Positions 15,529 to 23,883 of a stretch of 64,000 nucleotides of DNA are shown in pieces. Origin of the DNA: Brevundimonas sp. SORGH_AS_0993 (GTDB lineage: Bacteria > Pseudomonadota > Alphaproteobacteria > Caulobacterales > Caulobacteraceae); contig NZ_JAUTAH010000001.1 in the NCBI RefSeq assembly GCF_030818545.1, positions 2,175,001-2,239,000 on the forward strand. Reading direction: 5' to 3'. The translations under genes were made by a program, and so were the position numbers. The notes under the pieces were generated by a model. It was not told the DNA's origin and ran no database searches. It saw nothing but the letters and a program-made list of their open reading frames with translations. How positions within the stretch are numbered: position 1 is the stretch's first letter; each line of letters starts with the position of its first letter.

Positions 15529-17763
15529 ATGTTCGATATCAAACGCAAGACGATCGAGTGGGCCGGACGCCCGCTGACCCTGGAGACGGGCCGTATCGCC
15601 CGTCAGGCCGACGGCGCCGTGCTGGCGACCTATGGCGAGACCGTGGTCCTGGCCACCGTCGTCTATGGCCGCTCGCCCAAGCCCGGCCTGGATTTCTTCC
15701 CCCTGACCGTCAACTACCAGGAAAAGACCTTCGCCGCCGGCAAGATCCCGGGCGGCTACTTCAAGCGTGAAGGCCGTCCGACCGAGAAGGAGACCCTGGT
15801 TTCCCGCCTGATCGACCGTCCGATCCGCCCGCTGTTCGTCAAGGGCTTCAAGAACGAGACCCAGGTGGTCGTCACGGTGCTGCAGCACGACCTCGAAAAC
15901 GATCCCGACGTCCTGGGCATGGTCGCCGCCTCGGCCGCCCTGACCATTTCGGGCGTGCCTTTCATGGGCCCGATCGGCGCGGCGCGCGTCGGCGTGATCG
16001 ACGGCGAACTGGTCCTGAATCCGACCATCGACCAGATGCCGACTTCGGACCTGGACCTGGTGGTCGCCGGCACCCAGGACGCCCTGATGATGGTCGAATC
16101 CGAAGCCAAGGAGCTGTCGGAAGACCTGATGCTGAAGGCTCTGATGTTCGCCCACGCCGGCATGCAGCCGGTGATCGACGCGATCATCGACCTGGCCGAA
16201 CACGCCGCCAAGGAGCCCTTCGATTTCCAGGCCGAGGATCACTCGGACGTGGTCGCCTCGATCAAGTCGCTGGTCGGCGAGGACATCAAGGCCGCCTACA
16301 CCCACCCCGGCAAGTACGAGCGCCGCTCGGGCGTCGATGCGGCCAAGAAGACCGCCGCCGCCGCCCTGGTGAAGACCGACGAGAACCCGGACGGCGTCGA
16401 CGCCTCCAAATTCTCGGCCGCCTTCAAGGAGTGCGAAGCCGAGGTCCTGCGCCGCGACATCATCGAAAACAGCCACCGCGTCGACGGCCGCGCCCTGGAC
16501 AAGGTCCGCGCCATCGTGTCGGAAGTCGGCGTCCTGCCGCGCACCCACGGTTCGGCCCTGTTCACTCGCGGCGAGACCCAGGCCCTGGTGGTCGCCACCC
16601 TGGGCACCGGCGAGGACGAGCAGTACATCGACAGCCTGACCGGCACCTACAAGGAAAGCTTCCTGCTGCACTACAACTTCCCCCCCTATTCGGTGGGTGA
16701 AGCGGGCCGCATGGGATCGCCCGGCCGCCGCGAGATCGGCCACGGCAAGCTGGCCTGGCGCGCCATCCGTCCGATGCTGCCCTCGCGCGAAGACTTCCCC
16801 TACACCATCCGTCTGGTGTCGGAGATCACCGAGTCCAACGGCTCGTCCTCCATGGCCACGGTCTGCGGTTCGTCCTTGGCCCTGATGGACGCCGGCGTGC
16901 CGCTGGCCCGTCCGGTCTCGGGCATCGCCATGGGTCTGATCCTGGAGCCGTCGGGCGAGTTCGCCATCTTGTCCGACATCCTGGGCGACGAAGACCACCT
17001 GGGCGACATGGACTTCAAGGTCGCGGGCACCCGCGAAGGCATCACCTCGCTGCAGATGGACATCAAGGTCCCCGGCATCACCGAGGAGATCATGAAGCAG
17101 GCCATCGCCCAGGCCTCGGCCGGCCGTCTGCACATCCTGGACGAGATGGACAAGGCCATCGACGGCGCCCGCACCGAACTGGGCGAGTTCGCGCCCAAGA
17201 TCGAATCCGTCAAGATAGCAGTCGACAAGATCCGTGAAGTGATCGGTTCGGGCGGCAAGGTGATCCGCGAGATCGTCGAAAAGACCGGCGCCAAGATCGA
17301 CATCCAGGACGACGGCACGATCAAGATCGCCGCCAACGACCAGGAGAAGATCGACGCCGCCAAGGCCTGGATCCAGTCCATCGCCTCGGAACCGGAAGTC
17401 GGCGCGATCTACACCGGCAAGGTGGTGAAGGTCGTCGATTTCGGCGCCTTCGTGAACTTCTTCGGCGCCAAGGACGGCCTGGTCCATGTGTCCCAGATCG
17501 CTCTGGAGCGCGTCGCCAACCCGGCCGACGTCCTGTCGGAAGGCCAGGAGGTCAAGGTCAAGTTCCTGGGCTTCGACGATCGCGGCAAGACCAAGCTGTC
17601 GATGAAGGTCGTCGATCAGGAAACCGGCGAAGACATCACCGACAAGATCAACGCCGAACGCGCCGAACGCGGCGAAGCCCCGCTGTCGGAAGACACCGGC
17701 GGTCGCCCGAAGCGCGAGGGCGGTGATCGCGGCGGCGACCGCGGCCGTCGTCGTCGCGACTAA
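15529..17763 (+). CDS. pnp: Polynucleotide phosphorylase
   Basis: Full-length 744-residue PNPase: two RNase PH domains (the second with [16 protein letters not shown] and [20 protein letters not shown]), a KH domain near 565-620 ([18 protein letters not shown]) and an S1 domain near 630-700 ([27 protein letters not shown]). The C-terminal tail is Arg/Gly/Asp-rich and ends [14 protein letters not shown]. It degrades RNA 3'-5' phosphorolytically as a degradosome component. It is the last gene of the rbfA cluster and is followed by a hairpin and a strong terminator. PNPase often autoregulates through its 5' leader, and the 250-nt leader here contains a stable stem. Confidence 0.98.
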   Translation: MFDIKRKTIEWAGRPLTLETGRIARQADGAVLATYGETVVLATVVYGRSPKPGLDFFPLTVNYQEKTFAAGKIPGGYFKREGRPTEKETLVSRLIDRPIRPLFVKGFKNETQVVVTVLQHDLENDPDVLGMVAASAALTISGVPFMGPIGAARVGVIDGELVLNPTIDQMPTSDLDLVVAGTQDALMMVESEAKELSEDLMLKALMFAHAGMQPVIDAIIDLAEHAAKEPFDFQAEDHSDVVASIKSLVGEDIKAAYTHPGKYERRSGVDAAKKTAAAALVKTDENPDGVDASKFSAAFKECEAEVLRRDIIENSHRVDGRALDKVRAIVSEVGVLPRTHGSALFTRGETQALVVATLGTGEDEQYIDSLTGTYKESFLLHYNFPPYSVGEAGRMGSPGRREIGHGKLAWRAIRPMLPSREDFPYTIRLVSEITESNGSSSMATVCGSSLALMDAGVPLARPVSGIAMGLILEPSGEFAILSDILGDEDHLGDMDFKVAGTREGITSLQMDIKVPGITEEIMKQAIAQASAGRLHILDEMDKAIDGARTELGEFAPKIESVKIAVDKIREVIGSGGKVIREIVEKTGAKIDIQDDGTIKIAANDQEKIDAAKAWIQSIASEPEVGAIYTGKVVKVVDFGAFVNFFGAKDGLVHVSQIALERVANPADVLSEGQEVKVKFLGFDDRGKTKLSMKVVDQETGEDITDKINAERAERGEAPLSEDTGGRPKREGGDRGGDRGRRRRD

Positions 17764-17776
17764 GCCTGGTCGGTTG

Positions 17777-17803
17777 AGCCGGAATCGCTACGCGATTCCG
17801 GCT
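17777..17803. repeat. Perfect 12-bp stem palindrome downstream of pnp
   Basis: AGCCGGAATCGC and GCGATTCCGGCT flank a TAC loop and start 13 nt after the pnp stop. No U run follows, so it is not a terminator by itself. The right arm plus the next 11 bases resembles a segment at 44639-44660, suggesting a second dispersed palindrome type. It would act as a 3' stability hairpin for pnp mRNA. Confidence 0.75.
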
Positions 17804-17849
17804 GAGGCGATTATGTCTCCAAGAGACGGCGTCACCCCTGACGAAAGAG

Positions 17850-17878
17850 GCCCGGCGGAGCGCTCCGCCGGGCTTTTT
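17850..17878 (+). terminator. Rho-independent terminator after pnp
   Basis: GCCCGGCGG (17850-17858) pairs with CCGCCGGGC (17865-17873) around AGCGCT, followed by TTTTT. This is a classic intrinsic terminator for the rpsO-pnp transcript. Confidence 0.9.
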
Positions 17879-17983
17879 CGTGCGTTGGACCGTGCAGGGT
17901 CGCCGGCGCCTGTCGCGGATTTCACTTGCGGGTGGGGCGCTGCGAGTCTCCATTGCGGCGTCGTTTTCGTGGAGAGAAGGTTC

Positions 17984-19825
17984 ATGCTCGATCGTCGTCG
18001 CCTGCTTCAGTCCGCCGCCGTGGGCGCGGGTCTCGCCGCCGTGGGCGGATGCGCCTTCGCCCGCAGCCAGACCGCCGCATCCGTCGAGGGCGGCCCAGCG
18101 GACGCGACCTTCCGCGCCTTCATGGATCGGACGTTCGAGGAGACGCTGGATCGCTCGCCCGAGGTCGTGACCCTGTTCGGCCTGGACAAGGGCGCACGGG
18201 CCGCCGCCAAGTCGAAGTTGACCGCGCCGACCCGCGCGCAGGAGGACGACCAGCGCGCCTTCACCCGCCGCCAGGCGGCAGAACTGGCGCGCATCGACCG
18301 CGCCGCCCTGACGCCGCGCAACCTCAACTATTACGACAGCCTGAAGGCCAGTCTGGACGACACCATCGCCACCTACGCCATCCCCTATGGCCAGGGCGGC
18401 TGGCCTAATCCGTATCGTGTCAGCCAGCAGGGCGGCGCCTATCAGTCGACGCCCGACTTTCTGGCCAATCAGCACACCATCGAGACGGCGGCCGACGCCG
18501 ACGCCTATGTGGCCCGCGTCAACGCCTTCGCAGACGTCCTGCTGGCCGAGACTGACCGGCTGAAGGAGGACTACGCCCTGGGCGTCGTGCCGCCCGACTT
18601 CATCCTGGCCAAGGCCGTGCGCCAGCAGGACGGCTTTCTGGCCACGCCTGTCGCCGCCTCGCCCCTGACCCAGTCGGTGCGCGACCGGACGCGCGAGAAG
18701 GGTTTGAGCGGCGACTGGGACGCCCAGGTCGAGCGGTTGCTGACCCAGCGCGTCTATCCGGCCCTGGCGGCCCAGAACGCGGTCCTGAAGGCGGCCCAGC
18801 CGGGGGCCTCTCATGAAGCCTCGGTGCGCCGTCTGCCGCAGGGCGAGCGGTATTACGCCAACAGCCTGAAGTTCATCACCACCACCCGGCTGACGGCCGA
18901 GGAGATCCACCGCACGGGCCTGGATCAGATGGCCGAGCTGACCGCGCGCGCCGACGAACTGCTGAAAGCGCAAGGGATGACGCAGGGCTCGGTCGCCGAG
19001 CGGATCAAGGCCCTGGGGGACGATTCCAAATACGTCTATCCGAACACGGACGCGGGCAAGGCCGAGCTCATCGCCAAGCTGAACGCCCAGATGGCCGACA
19101 TGCAAGGCCGCCTGCCCAACGCCTTCGGCCGCCTGCCCAAGGCCAGGGTCGAGATCAAGCGCGTTCCGCCCGAGATCGAGGCCGGGGCGCCCATGGGCTA
19201 TTACAACTCGGCCAGCCTGGATGGGACGCGGCCCGGCATCTACTGGATCAATCTGAAGGATACGGCGGAATGGCCGTCCTGGACCCTTCCGACCCTGACC
19301 TATCACGAGGCGACGCCGGGCCATCACCTGCAGATCAGCCTGCAGCAGGAAAGCCCTTCGGCTCCGCTGTTGATGAACCTCCTGGGCTTCTCCAGCTATG
19401 TCGAGGGCTGGGGCCTGTACGCCGAGCAGCTAGCCGACGAACTGGGCGTCTACGAGAACGATCCGGTCGGTCGGATCGGCTATCTGCAGTCGCTGATGTT
19501 CCGCTCCGCGCGCCTGGTGGTCGACACCGGCATCCATTCCAAGGGCTGGAGCCGCGAACAGGGCATCCGCTACATGATGGAAGCCTACGGCGATCAGGAA
19601 GGCGCGGCGACGTCAGAGGTCGAGCGATATTGCGGCTGGCCCGGTCAGGCCTGCGCCTACAAGGTTGGTCACAACGAATGGGTGCGGCTGCGCGAGCGGG
19701 CCAAGACGACGCTGGGCCCCAGGTTCGACATCAAGGGTTTCCACGACACCGCCCTGGCCGCCGGCGGCGTGCCCCTGTCGGTGCTCGAACGGATCGTGCA
19801 GGACTGGACGGCGACCCAGGCGTGA
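17984..19825 (+). CDS. DUF885 family putative metallopeptidase lipoprotein
   Basis: The 613-residue protein starts MLDRRRLLQSAAVGAGLAAV with a VGGC lipobox at C23 and a twin-Arg-like start, so it is probably an exported lipoprotein. GGAGAGAAGG lies 4 nt upstream of the ATG, while open frame upstream crosses the pnp terminator. The DUF885 domain carries the zinc motif HEATPGHH at about residues 441-448 and a downstream SYVEGWGLYAEQL segment, the expected third ligand region (Glu). The family is related to gluzincin (thermolysin/M32-like) peptidases. Substrate is unknown. It is monocistronic, with its stop codon in the loop of a hairpin. Confidence 0.9.
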   Translation: MLDRRRLLQSAAVGAGLAAVGGCAFARSQTAASVEGGPADATFRAFMDRTFEETLDRSPEVVTLFGLDKGARAAAKSKLTAPTRAQEDDQRAFTRRQAAELARIDRAALTPRNLNYYDSLKASLDDTIATYAIPYGQGGWPNPYRVSQQGGAYQSTPDFLANQHTIETAADADAYVARVNAFADVLLAETDRLKEDYALGVVPPDFILAKAVRQQDGFLATPVAASPLTQSVRDRTREKGLSGDWDAQVERLLTQRVYPALAAQNAVLKAAQPGASHEASVRRLPQGERYYANSLKFITTTRLTAEEIHRTGLDQMAELTARADELLKAQGMTQGSVAERIKALGDDSKYVYPNTDAGKAELIAKLNAQMADMQGRLPNAFGRLPKARVEIKRVPPEIEAGAPMGYYNSASLDGTRPGIYWINLKDTAEWPSWTLPTLTYHEATPGHHLQISLQQESPSAPLLMNLLGFSSYVEGWGLYAEQLADELGVYENDPVGRIGYLQSLMFRSARLVVDTGIHSKGWSREQGIRYMMEAYGDQEGAATSEVERYCGWPGQACAYKVGHNEWVRLRERAKTTLGPRFDIKGFHDTALAAGGVPLSVLERIVQDWTATQA

Positions 19826-19833
19826 CGCCTGGG
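19815..19833. terminator. Hairpin with the DUF885 stop codon as its loop
   Basis: CCCAGGCG (19815-19822) and CGCCTGGG (19826-19833) form a perfect 8-bp stem, and the three-base loop is the TGA stop codon. It lies between convergent genes and could aid termination on either strand, although it lacks a U tract. Confidence 0.5.
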
Positions 19834-19844
19834 CCTAACGTCGG

Positions 19845-20993
19845 TCAGTTAGTTCGGGCGCGCCAGGTCGTGGGCCAGTAGTCGAGATCGACCCCGGCGC
19901 ATTCGCCCATGGTCTGCTCCTGCGTCAGGACGAACTGACGCCCGGTCCAGCCCCAGGTCTGCAGCGTCCCGCAGTCGCCGATCCCGCGCCCCTTGGGGAA
20001 GGCCGTCAGCAGGCGGGTCTTGGGATCGTAGGCGCCGTTTATGGTGGTGTTGTCGGGCGTCGTGGGGTCCGCGCCTGGGCCGCCGGTTCCGACCAGGGCG
20101 ACGGGTCGCGCGTCCCGGCCGCCCGGTCCGGTCACGAACCAGGCCTGGGTTATGTTGTAGGCGCCGGCGCCGCAGGGAATGGCCCACAGCTCGGTATTGG
20201 CGTCCAGTCGCGCCGAAGCGACAGTGTCCGTAACGTCGGGCGTCGCGGATTCCTTCAGGCAGTTGGCGACATCGCTGCGGCTGAGAAGCGCGCTCGGCAC
20301 GGTCTGGTCCGTGTCGCCGAAGCCGGCCTGACTGACCGCCGAGGCCAAGGTCACGGTCGGCAGGGGCGGGGCCGTCGGCACGGCGGAGATCGGCCTGGTC
20401 CCGCGCCGGATCAGGGCGGTCGGGGTGTCCAGACGGCCCTGCTTGTCGTCGATCCAAAGCAGGGAGGCCGCCGCCCCGTTCAGCGACACGGCCTGGTTCG
20501 CGCCGCCTCGGAGGGTCAGGGTCTTGCTGTGGGCCAAGGCGTCGATCACCCTGCGGGCGTCGCCCCCGAAGATCACGCCGATCGGCGCCTCCTTGGTTCC
20601 GTCGGGGCTCAGGCTGGCCGGGAAGACCCGACCGTCGACGTCCAGAGACAGCCGCTGCACGGCGGCGCCGTCGCTGTCGGGCCAGAAGCCGAAGGCGACC
20701 TGGGGCTGGGCGTCCGGACCCGGCGCCAGGGCGATGCGTATCCAGCCTGCGCCGAAATCGGGCGCAAAGCCAAAGGCCCAGCAGTGTCCGTCGTTGCCGC
20801 AGCTGGCCTGCCAATCCATGAAGGCGCGGGTCTCGCTGCGGATTTGTAGAACCGGCGGGTCGGACGGCGCGGCCGACGGGGCTTGGGCGGCGGGCGCGGC
20901 GGGCGCCGTCTTGTCCGTTCGATCCCCGCAGCCCGCCAGCAGCGTCAGGGCGGCGACGCCGAGCATCAGGGATTTCAGTTCGCGGGCGATCAT
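19845..20993 (-). CDS. DUF1176 domain lipoprotein
   Basis: This 382-residue protein has a lipobox (LMLGVAALTLLAGC) and an Ala/Pro-rich linker. The DUF1176 domain that follows has conserved cysteine and tryptophan motifs: WQASCGNDGHCWAFGF, ELWAIPCGAGAYN, and the C-terminal GDCGTLQTWGWTGRQFVL. It is probably anchored in the periplasm or outer membrane. No activity is known for the family. The ATG overlaps the stop of the TUDOR-domain gene by 4 bp (ATGA). Confidence 0.9.
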   Translation of the reverse strand: MIARELKSLMLGVAALTLLAGCGDRTDKTAPAAPAAQAPSAAPSDPPVLQIRSETRAFMDWQASCGNDGHCWAFGFAPDFGAGWIRIALAPGPDAQPQVAFGFWPDSDGAAVQRLSLDVDGRVFPASLSPDGTKEAPIGVIFGGDARRVIDALAHSKTLTLRGGANQAVSLNGAAASLLWIDDKQGRLDTPTALIRRGTRPISAVPTAPPLPTVTLASAVSQAGFGDTDQTVPSALLSRSDVANCLKESATPDVTDTVASARLDANTELWAIPCGAGAYNITQAWFVTGPGGRDARPVALVGTGGPGADPTTPDNTTINGAYDPKTRLLTAFPKGRGIGDCGTLQTWGWTGRQFVLTQEQTMGECAGVDLDYWPTTWRARTN

Positions 20994-21202
20994 GCCGTCC
21001 TAAGTTCCGATGGTTTGTGCGCGGCTTGGGCGCCGGTCTTGGCGCTTTCGACGATATATTCCGGATTGTCCTTGGAGGCCGCCACCTTGTGACCCTTGAC
21101 TTGAGTTTCGGATGTGACCTTCTTGAGCACCGTGCCCGTGGTCGTCCCCTGGCTATGATCCCATTTCACCTTGTCGCCGGCCTTGAAGGTCTTGCGGGAC
21201 AT
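20990..21202 (-). CDS. TUDOR-like (DUF2945) small protein
   Basis: The 70-residue protein MSRKTFKAGDKVKWDHSQGT is followed by TGTVLKKVTSE and ends DNPEYIVESAKTGAQAAHKP. This is the hypervirulence-associated protein TUDOR domain (DUF2945), a small SH3-like barrel. Its function in bacteria is not established. GGAG sits about 10 nt upstream of the chosen ATG at 21202. It is the first gene of a coupled pair with the DUF1176 lipoprotein. Confidence 0.85.
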   Translation of the reverse strand: MSRKTFKAGDKVKWDHSQGTTTGTVLKKVTSETQVKGHKVAASKDNPEYIVESAKTGAQAAHKPSELRTA

Positions 21203-21279
21203 GGGCTTCGCTCCGTGATGATCTGGCTTAAGCTTTAGCGATCCGCCGACGCATCGGTTCCGCTGGAAGACGGCGGGCT

Positions 21280-21307
21280 TTGCGCGGGCGCGCGGCCTCG
21301 CTATACC
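21280..21307 (+). promoter_or_regulatory. icd promoter
   Basis: TTGCGCG (21280-21286), 13 nt, then GCTATACC (21300-21307) matches the Caulobacter sigma-73 form well, especially the -10. The icd ATG follows 46 nt later. Confidence 0.5.
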
Positions 21308-21353
21308 GCCGCCACGACATTCCTTCCCCCATATCCAGAGGCGGACCCCAAGC

Positions 21354-22574
21354 ATGGCCAAGATCAAGGTCGAAAACCCCATCGTCGACATCGACGGCGA
21401 CGAAATGACCCGCATCATCTGGCAGATGATCAAGGACAAGCTGGTCTTCCCGTTCCTGGATCTCGAGCTGGACTACTACGACCTGGGCATGGAGCACCGC
21501 GACGCCACCGACGACCAGGTGACGATCGACGCCGCCCACGCGATCCAGAAACACGGCGTCGGCGTGAAGTGCGCCACCATCACCCCGGACGAAGCCCGCG
21601 TGCAGGAGTTCGGCCTGAAGAAGATGTGGAAGTCGCCGAACGGCACCATTCGCAACATCCTGGGCGGCGTGGTCTTCCGCGAGCCGATCATCTGCTCGAA
21701 CGTGCCGCGCCTGGTGCCCGGCTGGACCCAGCCGATCGTCGTCGGCCGTCACGCCTTCGGCGACCAGTACAAGGCCACCGACTTCCTGATGCCCGGCCCC
21801 GGCACCCTGACGATCAAGTTCGTCGGCGAGGATGGCGAAGTGATCGAGCACGAGGTCTACAAGGCCCCGGGCGCCGGCGTGGCCATGGCCATGTACAACC
21901 AGGACGCCTCGATCCGCGAGTTCGCCCACGCCAGCTTCGCCTATGGCCTGCAGCGCAACTACCCGGTCTATCTGTCGACCAAGAACACGATCCTGAAAGC
22001 CTATGACGGCCGCTTCAAGGACCTGTTCCAGGAAGTGTTCGACGAACACTACGCCGCCGAGTTCAAGGCGCGCGGCCTGACCTATGAGCACCGCCTGATC
22101 GACGACATGGTGGCGGCGGCGATGAAGTGGTCGGGCGGCTTCGTCTGGGCGTGCAAGAACTATGACGGCGACGTGCAGTCCGACGTGGTGGCGCAGGGCT
22201 TCGGCTCTCTGGGTCTGATGACCTCGGTGCTGATGACGCCGGACGGCAAGGTGCTGGAGACGGAAGCCGCCCACGGCACCGTGACCCGCCACTATCGCCA
22301 GCACCAGAAGGGCGAGGCCACCTCGACCAACTCCATCGCCTCGATCTTCGCCTGGACGCGCGGCTTCAAGCACCGCGCCAAGCTGGACGGCAACGCGGCG
22401 CTGGACCAGTTCGCGGATACGCTGGAGAAGGTGGTCGTGGACACCGTCGAGGCCGGCTTCATGACCAAGGACCTGGCCCTGCTGGTCGGCGACCAACAGG
22501 GCTGGCTGACCACCGAGGGCTTCCTCGACAAGGTCGCCGAGAACCTGAAGACCGCCCTGCCCGACGTCGGCTGA
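21354..22574 (+). CDS. icd: NADP-dependent isocitrate dehydrogenase
   Basis: The 406-residue enzyme belongs to the homodimeric, eukaryote-like subfamily [72 protein letters not shown], and [17 protein letters not shown] with the metal-binding Asp region. The cofactor loop [19 protein letters not shown] has Arg-His-Tyr-Arg, typical of NADP preference. It converts isocitrate to 2-oxoglutarate in the TCA cycle. It is monocistronic, with a promoter at 21280 and a strong terminator at 22646. A REP-like palindrome lies in the 3' UTR. Confidence 0.97.
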   Translation: MAKIKVENPIVDIDGDEMTRIIWQMIKDKLVFPFLDLELDYYDLGMEHRDATDDQVTIDAAHAIQKHGVGVKCATITPDEARVQEFGLKKMWKSPNGTIRNILGGVVFREPIICSNVPRLVPGWTQPIVVGRHAFGDQYKATDFLMPGPGTLTIKFVGEDGEVIEHEVYKAPGAGVAMAMYNQDASIREFAHASFAYGLQRNYPVYLSTKNTILKAYDGRFKDLFQEVFDEHYAAEFKARGLTYEHRLIDDMVAAAMKWSGGFVWACKNYDGDVQSDVVAQGFGSLGLMTSVLMTPDGKVLETEAAHGTVTRHYRQHQKGEATSTNSIASIFAWTRGFKHRAKLDGNAALDQFADTLEKVVVDTVEAGFMTKDLALLVGDQQGWLTTEGFLDKVAENLKTALPDVG

Positions 22575-22599
22575 GGCTCGTACCCTCGCGCAAGGCGCA

Positions 22600-22629
22600 G
22601 TCCTCAAGTCGCGCGAAGCGCGGCAGGAC
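22600..22629 (+). repeat. REP-like palindrome in the icd 3' UTR, with compensatory changes
   Basis: This 30-bp copy reads GTCCT-CAA-GTCGCGC-GAA-GCGCGGC-AGGAC. Compared with the truB copies the outer stem has changed on both sides (GTCCT/AGGAC for GGCCT/AGGCC). The inner stem is fully paired with one G-T wobble. The covariation suggests selection for the hairpin. It lies between the icd stop and its terminator, in the gene's orientation. Confidence 0.8.
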
Positions 22630-22645
22630 GACAAAGAACTCCCAC

Positions 22646-22674
22646 CCCCGCCGGATCGCTCCGGCGGGGCTTTT
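22646..22674 (+). terminator. Rho-independent terminator of icd
   Basis: CCCCGCCGGA (22646-22655) pairs with TCCGGCGGGG (22660-22669) around a TCGC loop, followed by CTTTTC. Confidence 0.88.
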
Positions 22675-22725
22675 CGTTGTGCCCGGGTGCAAGCCGTGCA
22701 TGATCGGGGTCATGAGGGAGTTCGG

Positions 22726-23316
22726 GTGAGGCGCCTTTTCGCAAATCTGCTGCTGGCGGCGGTCGTCCTGGCGACCGTGTCCTTCTTCGCGGCGCCCGGG
22801 GTGGCCTTCTTCGCCATCCGTTCGGCGGCCGAGGCCGGCGATGTTCAGGGGCTGTCTCGGCTGATCGACTTTTCGGCGGTGCGTCAATCGTTGCGGCCGC
22901 AGCTTACCGGGCGGCCCGATGCGATGGCCCCCGCCCCCTCCTTTCTGGAAGATCCTATCGGCGCGGTGCGTCGCCAGTTCGAGCAGAACCCCATCCTGCG
23001 CCATCCGGACGTGGACGCCTATCTGACGCCTGCCGCCTTGTCAGCCCTGACGCGGGGCGAAGGCCGTTACGCGAACCAGTGGACAACCACGGCCGCCACC
23101 GACGCCCGCGTGGACAAGCCCTGGCCCCGGCCGACGTTCTGGGGCGTGAACCGCGCGCGCTTCGCGATCCCCGACAAGGGCGGATCGCGCACCTTCTTCA
23201 CCTTCGAGCGGCGCGGACCGTTCGCCTGGACCCTGGTTCAGATCGGCCTGCCCGACGGCGCCGCCCCGCCCGCCCCGACCTCGCCTGCCCAGACCCCGCG
23301 AAAGGACACGCCATGA
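22726..23316 (+). CDS. DUF2939-like membrane-anchored protein (first of a pair)
   Basis: A GTG start at 22726 is preceded by GAGGGAG at 5 nt and gives MRRLFANLLLAAVVLATVSF, an N-terminal membrane anchor. The 196-residue product continues FAIRSAAEAGDVQGLSRLID, the AxxxGDxxxLxxxxD pattern of DUF2939, and has a C-terminal strand motif TFFTFERRGPFAWTLVQIGL. A longer reading from an ATG at 22687 lacks a ribosome-binding site. The stop overlaps the next gene by 4 bp. The next product has the same architecture, so the pair is a tandem duplication. Function unknown. Confidence 0.75.
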   Translation: MRRLFANLLLAAVVLATVSFFAAPGVAFFAIRSAAEAGDVQGLSRLIDFSAVRQSLRPQLTGRPDAMAPAPSFLEDPIGAVRRQFEQNPILRHPDVDAYLTPAALSALTRGEGRYANQWTTTAATDARVDKPWPRPTFWGVNRARFAIPDKGGSRTFFTFERRGPFAWTLVQIGLPDGAAPPAPTSPAQTPRKDTP

Positions 23317-23879
23317 GCCGACCCTCGACCAAGACGCTTCTGTGGGGGGCTGTGATCGTCGTCGCGGGCGGCCTGTCGATCGCCCTGTTCGTCTCACCCT
23401 TCCTGGCGGCCCAGGGCCTGATCCAGGCGGCGCGGGCGGGCGACGCGACCCAGTTGGAGCGGCGGGTCGACTTTCCGGCTTTGCGCGCCAGCCTGCGCGA
23501 GGAGCTGAACGCCCGGGCCCCTCTGGAAATCCGCGAGCGGGCCAAGGGGGATGTGGGCCTGACGGCCCTGGGCATGCTGCTGGCTCCGTCGCTGGTGGAC
23601 GGCGCGGTCGACAATCTGGTCACGCCCCAGGCTGTCGCGGCCATGGTGCGTTCGGCCGAAAAGCCGGAGCCCGAAGCGGGGGCGCCGCCCTCCGACACCC
23701 CGGCGCCGCCTAAGGACCAAGTGCATCAGTCCTGGGCCTATCGCGGGCTGAACACCTTCGCCGTCACCTTGACGCGGGAGGATCGGCCGGACGATCCGCT
23801 GGTGCTGCTGATGAGCCGGCGCGGGCCGTTCACCTGGCGGCTTTCGGGCGTCGATCTGACGCCCGACCCGATGGCCTGA
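23313..23879 (+). CDS. DUF2939-like membrane-anchored protein (second of a pair)
   Basis: The 188-residue product has an N-terminal transmembrane segment (TLLWGAVIVVAGGLSIALFV) followed by LIQAARAGDATQLERRVDFP and ends in SRRGPFTWRLSGVDLTPD. Both blocks mirror the upstream protein, which supports tandem paralogy. The middle contains a Pro/Glu-rich linker. The ATG at 23313 overlaps the upstream TGA (ATGA). It is convergent with alaS, 4 bp apart. The two proteins may work as a heteromer at the inner membrane, which is inference. Confidence 0.75.
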   Translation: MSRPSTKTLLWGAVIVVAGGLSIALFVSPFLAAQGLIQAARAGDATQLERRVDFPALRASLREELNARAPLEIRERAKGDVGLTALGMLLAPSLVDGAVDNLVTPQAVAAMVRSAEKPEPEAGAPPSDTPAPPKDQVHQSWAYRGLNTFAVTLTREDRPDDPLVLLMSRRGPFTWRLSGVDLTPDPMA

Positions 23880-23883
23880 CGGG

